This document shows positions 57,817 to 64,000 of a stretch of 64,000 bases of DNA, piece after piece. Every line of letters starts with the position of its first letter. The stretch's first letter is position 1. The notes under the pieces are model-generated. The model was given only the letters and a program-made list of their open reading frames with translations. It searched no databases and was not told the DNA's origin. Made by a program: the position numbers and the translations under genes. The stretch lies in contig ML058447.1 of the NCBI GenBank assembly GCA_003013855.2, forward strand, positions 3,472,001-3,536,000, given 5' to 3'. The stretch is from Liriodendron chinense. Taxonomy: Eukaryota > Streptophyta > Magnoliopsida > Magnoliales > Magnoliaceae.

Positions 57817-59523
57817 CTTGATGTTTGCTCCCCAAGTGTAGGGTTGCGATGTAATAATAATTCGGTAGAGACCGAGATCGTTCTCAACGACTGATACGGA
57901 AATTCTCAGACTTTCTTTTAATAATTTTTAATTGAAATCAAACTACAATAATCTGAAAAATATGAATATAGGAGAATAATCTATACTTTGAGATGAAATT
58001 AACAATCTAAAAAAGCACTAGGGTGTCGAGGATCCACTTGTAGTGATTCTTGATGCATAACTCTCATTGGTTTCTCAATTACACAAATAGAATCGAAATC
58101 AAATCCTATCTAGCCAGAATATGAAGCGGTTAATTCAGCAAAACAGTCTGTCCCATGTATTGTTCATCAACATGATTCACTCAATTCAGGTTAGGACTTG
58201 AGCACACTCAATGTATAGGTCAATCATAGTTCCAATGGGTTAAGATCACAATCATAATAATCATCAAACCCTGTCAATAGGCTTAACTATATTATGATTT
58301 GAACTTTACCAAATCATATAAACAATCAACACATACTTCAAACTTCTTATAAAAGTTAGAACTTTGATTTGAAGTTCCCACATGAAGAATCCAGTCTAGA
58401 GCGTCTTGAATCCGATTCCTCGGAGCGTACAGGTCTAGATCTATGCAAAACAACTAAGAACTAAAGTAATTCTTCCAAACATCCATGAGTCATCATAAGA
58501 TTAAAAAAAACTACTTCGAACTTTATTCAAACTTAACAAATAATTGTTCTTCAATCAAAATCTAACTAGAAACCAATAAAAACGAATTAAAGCATATTAG
58601 ATCTACTACAGGCTTCACTTCTTAGCCATAACTAAGAGGTTAATTAATGAAAAACATAAAAACAAACTAGAACTAGAAGAAGAAAACTAGTCGTAGGAGG
58701 CTAAGGTCTTGAATCCTTTGCTCCCCACGTTGCTAGATGCCCTAGGAATAAAGTGGAGGTCTTCTTTTATAGCTTTCACACCCCATACAACAAAGAATCT
58801 TCGAGAATTTGCGTAGAATTTACGCACTACGCGGAGAAAATCGAAGCCAGACTTGAAAATTTCTAAACTGGGCGCATTGTCGATTGATCACTCAGATTGG
58901 GCGATCAATCGCTAGTTCAAGTAACTGTAAAAACTGCCTCTTTCGGATCTAGCGATTAATCGACTGGCTGAGAAATTAATCGATGACTTCTGGCGATCAA
59001 TCGATCAGTGGCCAACGATCAATCGGAGGGTGCAAAAAGTGTCTAGAGAATTTTTTAAAATTTCTTAAAAATCTGCATTCTGGCGATTGATCTATAGGCT
59101 GGGCGATCAATTGCTCAAGTTGGGCTATCAATCGCTCAGGTTGGGCGATCAATCGCTCAGGCTGAGCGATCAATCGACGGATCAATCTTAAAAAACTGCA
59201 ACTTTCTGCATTTTACTTTTATGGCCCTGCAGCTCTATACTTTGATTTTTCTGACTATGCCAGGTCTTTTAACATGATTTCTTCAGTGTTGTTCTTTGTT
59301 TTTCAACTCTATCCTCCATAGCTTCTTTCTTTTATTCTTGGGCTTTCTTCCTTTGATCCTCGAGGTGTCTTAAAACGGTCTTTTAGCATTGGATTCAAAA
59401 GGTTTTTCTCATATTCCTACAATCACAAACCATGCATTAAATTATTTCTTAAATCATGAAAACCATGCATAATATATGATGAATTGGGGTTAGATTATGT
59501 ACAATTCAGAGCTCAACACTTGA
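57817..59523. mobile_element. Solo-LTR-like insertion, TSD CTTGA
   Basis: 1697 bp (57822-59518) starting TGTTTGCTCCCC and ending GAGCTCAACA, with CTTGA on both sides (57817-57821, 59519-59523). TG...CA ends plus a 5-bp duplication fit a solo LTR. No second LTR or protein domain is present. The internal AGGGTTGCGATGTAATAATA followed by TTCGGTAGAGACCGAG suggests a conserved element family. Confidence 0.7.
58862..59180. repeat. CGATCAATCG short repeats inside the solo LTR
   Basis: GCGATCAATCG and its mirror CGATTGATCG occur about ten times. The densest part, 59075-59176, has ~24-bp units of GGGCGATCAATCGCTCAGGT. In one frame this gives a repeated LIAQPER-like string that is probably meaningless. 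Confidence 0.75.
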
Positions 59524-60194
59524 GTCAAAATTTTTATGACCTCTAAGAAATTTTCAATGGTACGTGTTCAATTCACACCATTTCCTACTGCGTGGGCCAC
59601 ACGACCTTTGGAAATGCTTAATTTTTTGTCTCAAGACCTAAAATTATATATTAAAATGGATGGACGTAGTGGATAAAATACATAAACCATGGTAGACCTC
59701 ACAGAGTTTACTCAATAGGCTGAGCGTCCTAAGTAACTTTGTTCCTAAACCGCTTCGTGCATTCTAATACATTTCTATGATTTGATAGCGTCGTTTGTCC
59801 AACCAATTGTAGAGAGTAATAATTAAAGTTTTACAATTCATCACCAAAGACTTCAAATATCCAAACACAGTTTTACTCTATTGGCTAATAGAGTCCTGAG
59901 TTACTTAGTAGTCAGCACACAATCCGCTCCTCAGGTTGCTCTTTCGATTTGCTTCGACTAGAAGGACCCCTTTGAATCAGGACCATGGAGTGTTGAAATT
60001 TGGCAGGTGATTCCATGATGAGCGTGAGGACACGAGTCAGAGATATATGCCGATGGACTGCCCTAATGTCTGACAGGTACGCTGTCCAGCTTTTTTTTTT
60101 TTTTTTTTTTTTTTTATGCTTGTTCCCTCCTATCTTGTAGAGGCCCTCATTGAATCACGACCATTCAGGTTTTGCTTCAGACGTAAAAATGGAA

Positions 60195-60585
60195 GTGAAT
60201 TGCCTGGGAGTACATGTGTTTTATCCACGCGTTTTCCCTGCTCTTAGGGGCACGAATATAAAAATAAAGCAATGGGACGCTCGAGTGGACCACACCACTA
60301 GAAAAAGAAAAGAAAAGAAAAAAGCAATGATCGAAGGGCCACCATTAAAAGCTTCTTAAGGGCATCAAAAATTTTAGATCAAGCTGATATTCATGTTTTC
60401 CTTTTATCTCTATCTGTATGACATTATAAGTATGTCATTGAGACCTAGGAAGGTTTTGATTTCCTTCATTTTTGGGACTCCTGTTCAAAATGACATGACA
60501 AAACGGATGGACGGCATGGATATAAAAAAATACATCACGGTGGGCCCACAGTGCCTGTCAGGGTCACCAGGGAATCCGTTTCCGT
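60195..60585. mobile_element. Palindromic GGGCCCAC-type MITE
   Basis: The left arm has TGTTTTATCCACGCGTTTTC and GAGTGGACCACACCAC. The right arm has ATGGACGGCATGGATATAAA and ACATCACGGTGGGCCCACAG. The outer ends are uncertain. Confidence 0.5.
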
Positions 60586-61100
60586 AAAACTCAAGAAAGG
60601 AATCATAGGTGCATCCATCTAATAAATGAAGTGGATCTGTTTTATCGCCGCAAACAAGACGTCATCATCGCCATATTCTCTTCCCCGTGGGGACCATGTG
60701 ATCCTCGGGCTAAGGATACGCAAAGCGTCCTCATCCTTAAGTTTGCACACGTGGAGCTTATTGATCCATAATCACGATCAGTGATCTGATGGGTGCCCAG
60801 CACGTGGGGAATTCCTCGTAACTCTTTGACAGTGGCCCGAATAGATGGTTACTCAGAAAAGACTGCAGCCGTCCACTTAGTAAAAAGGCAATCGTGATTG
60901 AGGACGCGGATTGCCCGCACGGAAAAAGATTGGTGGGGCCTACCGTGATTTTTGTGAAAAATTCATCCATCCGTCCATTTTTCTAGCTTAAATGAGATGG
61001 ATCCAAAACTCAAGTGGGCCACACGGCGGGAAGAAGCGGGGAGAGAAATGGTTGCCCTTGAAACCTTCCTGAGTGGGATGGACTGAAAACACGAAATATT
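60586..61100. other. Intergenic with a further MITE fragment
   Basis: 60905-61080 carries GACGCGGATTGCCCGCACGG, then GGTGGGGCCTACCGTGAT and AACTCAAGTGGGCCACACG. This is the left arm of another palindromic MITE whose right arm is not seen. Confidence 0.4.
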
Positions 61101-61109
61101 ACCTTCGGA

Positions 61110-61640
61110 CACGGATTGGGTACTACCCTGCCAGGACCTACCAAGAGACGAACGGTCCTATCAGGAGCTCTATGGGGCTCACCCTGATGCATATGTTTTA
61201 TCCTTGTCCATCAATTTCAACATATCATTTTAGAGAATGAACCTTAAAATAAGGTAGATCAAAGGCTTAAGTGGACACACTATAGAAAAAAATAGGAATT
61301 AAAAGCCTGTTGTTGAAAACCTCCACATAAGTTTTGAACCAAGCTGCTATTCGTGCTTTCCCTTCGTCCGAGTCTATGTGACTTGATGAGCAGGTTTGAT
61401 GGCAAATGAACATCTCAGTGAGCTCTAGGAAATTTCAATGGTAGGAGTCCAATCCACTATGCCTTCTTTTGTGTGGTCCAATTGAGCCTTTTATCTGCCT
61501 CCTTTTTGGACTCACTGCCATAAAATGTCCTGTCAAAATAGATGAGCAGTGTGGATAAATTATATACAACATGATGGGACCCACAAAGTCTATCTGTCTC
61601 TAGCTAGGTGGTGGTGGGGGTACTACCCAATCTATGCCCG
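61110..61640. mobile_element. Palindromic GGGCCCAC-type MITE, GGATTGGGTACTACCC ends
   Basis: Left CACGGATTGGGTACTACCCT and right GGGGTACTACCCAATCTATG are inverted complements. The interior has GGGGCTCACCCTGATGCATA and the mirrored CAACATGATGGGACCCACAA. Confidence 0.65.
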
Positions 61641-64000
61641 TTGCCCTGACACAAAACTACAATGTCCCACAAATGTTCCCTGGTTCCTATAGTGTCGTCT
61701 ACTTGAGTATTGTATCTATTTTAATTTTTGTCTCACATGCTAACATGACAAAACAAATAAACAAAGTGAATTTTATTTTATTTTTTGTTTGGAACTATGC
61801 CCACTAAAGATACTAAAAAGATACAGGTGAAGTGAACTCTCTCATCGCTAACCTAAGACAATGCCTGCTAAACAGGTGAATAGAGTGAATTTCTCACAAG
61901 CATATCAGTGGGCCCCACCTAGCTTTTGATGGTAGGAGCTTCATGTGGTTTTGGTGCTGCAGGCAATCTCATCCGTAATTGAACTCTATCCACCTTGATG
62001 CCCAGAGGTCTGGATCAGCTCCCACGTGTACAAGAACAAAGGTAGAGGATGCTGTGCATATCATAATGCGAGGGGCCTGTGCATATATTTTGAGCAAGTG
62101 GGGCTCATTTTCGGTTATCTAGATCGTTGGATATATGGACCTGACCCGCCACTTAGGAGTTTGTCCAAATGTTTTACCTATTGGATAATCCTACCCATCC
62201 TGTCCGCAGCTGTTTCGTAGGGCTCGCCCAATGATTGCGTATCTGGAAATAACTTGGTATTTTGACCATCCAATTTTATATTTGGAATCAAATTCTTCCT
62301 TTGAGAAAAATACCGTATCAAGTAAAATCCGATTCAGTGCAATGATGCCATTCTAAAGCGGACCACAATCCACTGCAATATTGCAGTAAAAGTGAGCAAC
62401 ACTGGAGCCCGGTTTGCCGCCGTATACTTGTCTAACATCCACTCTGTCCATTGGTTGCAGCACATCGTGCTATACCTAGCACCCAACAATCAAACCAATA
62501 CAAAACTCAGGTGGACAATGCTGGTTTGTCTCACATTGGTTGAGAGGGGGGTGGAGTTTTTCCTTCATATATCCTGAGGTTACTCCACCTAATAGATTAG
62601 CCTTTTGTGTGTGACACAACAAACCACAGGAAACAGGAAAAGAACACCCACCACAAAAATCTTAATGGGGTCATCTTGTTTTAAGGTGCTATCTGACCGG
62701 GTGATAACTATTAAGGATGAAGAGAAAACAAAATAATCAAGCTGATCCAAAACTGAGGCATTGCACTCCAATGCACTACACTACGCATATTTAGTTTTAC
62801 AGTTGATTTTCCAATGTTCCCATGGCATGGCCCAATGTGAGAAAGTCCCGCCGGATATTGTCAGTTGCTTTGACAGAATTCTTGAGAGACTATGAACACA
62901 GTACTGCTAAGATACTTCAATGATACTCAACTTCTTTAATTGGAAACTTTCACTCAAGTGGGCCATATATGTAAGAGAGAACAGTGGAGAGGAGAAATAA
63001 AAAAAGGCCTAATCGTGCATGTTAATCTTACTAGTGAGGTTCACCTAAGGAAGTGAACCAACTTAACATTCACGCGACAGTATTTTCACAGTTGGACCAC
63101 CAATAATCGGCCCAGATATCAGCCACTTGCCACGTCAGCACGCAAGACGCCTCCTTTTACGACAAAGTAAGAACGTTCCCTCTTTCACGCGTGGGATGAG
63201 ACAACATTTGGCAGGCCAGGTACAAGGTTGGGTCCCATCTATTGACTAATTTTCCCCATGCATGGAATCTCTCCCTGCATTTCATATTCCGTCTGGATTC
63301 GGCGCAACCAAATGAAATCAAGCGACATGTGTACCGGAAGCGGATTGCATGCAGTGCTACACACGACCGGCCTCGGTGGCAGGGGTGGATACACGTAGGG
63401 GCGAGAGGGGGCAAATCACCCCCCCCCCCCCTCTGGGTTTTTTCTTCTTTTTTTTTTTTTTTTTTTAAACGAATCCCCACTGTTTTATTAGGTGTGGTCT
63501 AGTAGAGTTTTGGATGCTCATTGGGTTTGTTTCATTTATTTCCTCAAGCCCTATAACAATCTTGCAAAATAGACAAACACTTTGGATGTAACACATCCAA
63601 AGTAATTCAAATACCATTTGCAAAATGTACAAACACTTTGGATGTAACACATCATGGTGGGGCTCACAGAACTTGGTGACGTCAACATACCATTTGCCGA
63701 ATGCAAGTAATTCAAATTAAACCGTCCAAATAGGTTCTAAGAATGAACAAATAATTACACTTATTGGATTATATTAATAAATACTTTTATATCATTAAGA
63801 ATGAAAAAAAAATCCAATGGTCTTATTTTTTACAACTAGTGTCCAAGAATCATAAGTTAAAGTCTCTCAACCAATCTGAATTTGAGATTGTAACTTAAGA
63901 CTAGTTTGAGTCTAGTCGGTTTAGTTTGAGTTAATGCATACCACATATACTAGCTTTGGAGTGCCGATGCATCAACTGTCACATGTAGCAGGCTACTAAA
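61641..64000. other. Intergenic, nothing recognised
   Basis: No gene signal on either strand. Holds a C/T homopolymer block at about 63419-63468 and an imperfect direct repeat (ACAAACACTTTGGATGTAAC at ~63573 and ~63629). Confidence 0.45.

Larger units (their letters stand above)
57732..59735. mobile_element. Palindromic MITE half, split by an LTR-like insertion
   Basis: The left piece 57732-57821 (CCGTGATGTTTATTTGTCAT to CATCAGCTTGA) and the right piece 59519-59735 (CTTGAGTCAAAATTTTTATGACC to GGTAGACCTCACAGAG) join into the centre and right arm of the GGGCCCAC MITE as seen intact at 7652-8185. Confidence 0.7.

Noticed and set aside
58997..59185. Repeat peptide LIAQPER in a minus-strand frame
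   Set aside because: Produced by the CGATCAATCG repeats inside a solo LTR. Not a gene.
1..64000. tRNA or rRNA genes and CRISPR arrays
   Set aside because: Only SINE heads resemble tRNA. Regular repeats are microsatellites, MITE units or LTR repeats, with no spacer-repeat structure, and the DNA is eukaryotic.

Overview
This is nuclear DNA from a flowering plant: spliced genes with GT-AG introns, AT-rich spacer, LTR retrotransposons, tRNA-derived SINEs, long dinucleotide microsatellites and many copies of GC-rich palindromic MITEs built on GTGGGGCCCACCATGATG-like ends. That MITE style makes me suspect a woody magnoliid or another early-diverging angiosperm. This is an impression, not a proof.

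Three protein genes are supported. (1) About 2.8-3.2 kb, minus strand: a short intronless gene for a secreted IDA-like peptide precursor. (2) About 20.2-23.2 kb, plus strand: a seven-exon plastid beta-carotene hydroxylase (BCH). All four histidine motifs are intact, but an in-frame TAG interrupts exon 1. (3) About 24.3-52.3 kb, minus strand, promoter probably near 56.4 kb: a 13-exon ubiquitin-specific protease of the UBP15 type (N-terminal membrane anchor, MYND finger, UBP catalytic core, Ser-rich tail). I reconstructed its splice sites by hand, and all phases close to 1012 codons plus stop. BCH and UBP15 converge on a 1 kb spacer.

The rest is repeats. 0-9 kb holds a cluster of GATACTCTGG-ended MITEs and palindromic MITEs. 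10.8-13.9 kb is a degenerate ~40-bp minisatellite cut in two by a small non-autonomous LTR element (TSD ACTCC). 14-15.5 kb holds SINEs. 17.5-20.1 kb holds (TA)n, MITEs and the BCH upstream region. UBP15 intron 5 is 18.7 kb and separates the codons of the catalytic Cys box. It carries an hAT-like element (TSD AATGGCCT), a decayed Ty1/copia element with its own insertions, and a 7.6-kb decayed Ty3/gypsy chromovirus (TSD CAAAC) whose 3' LTR is interrupted by a second hAT-like element (TSD CATGCATC). 52.4-56.3 kb is the UBP15 5' leader region, with a degenerate tandem array. 57.7-59.7 kb is a MITE split by a 1.7-kb solo-LTR-like insertion (TSD CTTGA). 60-64 kb holds more palindromic MITEs and no gene.

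No tRNA, rRNA, CRISPR or organellar gene was seen. I found no convincing new biological system. The most notable items are the interrupted BCH, the transposon nest inside the UBP15 active-site intron and the tandem array in its leader.
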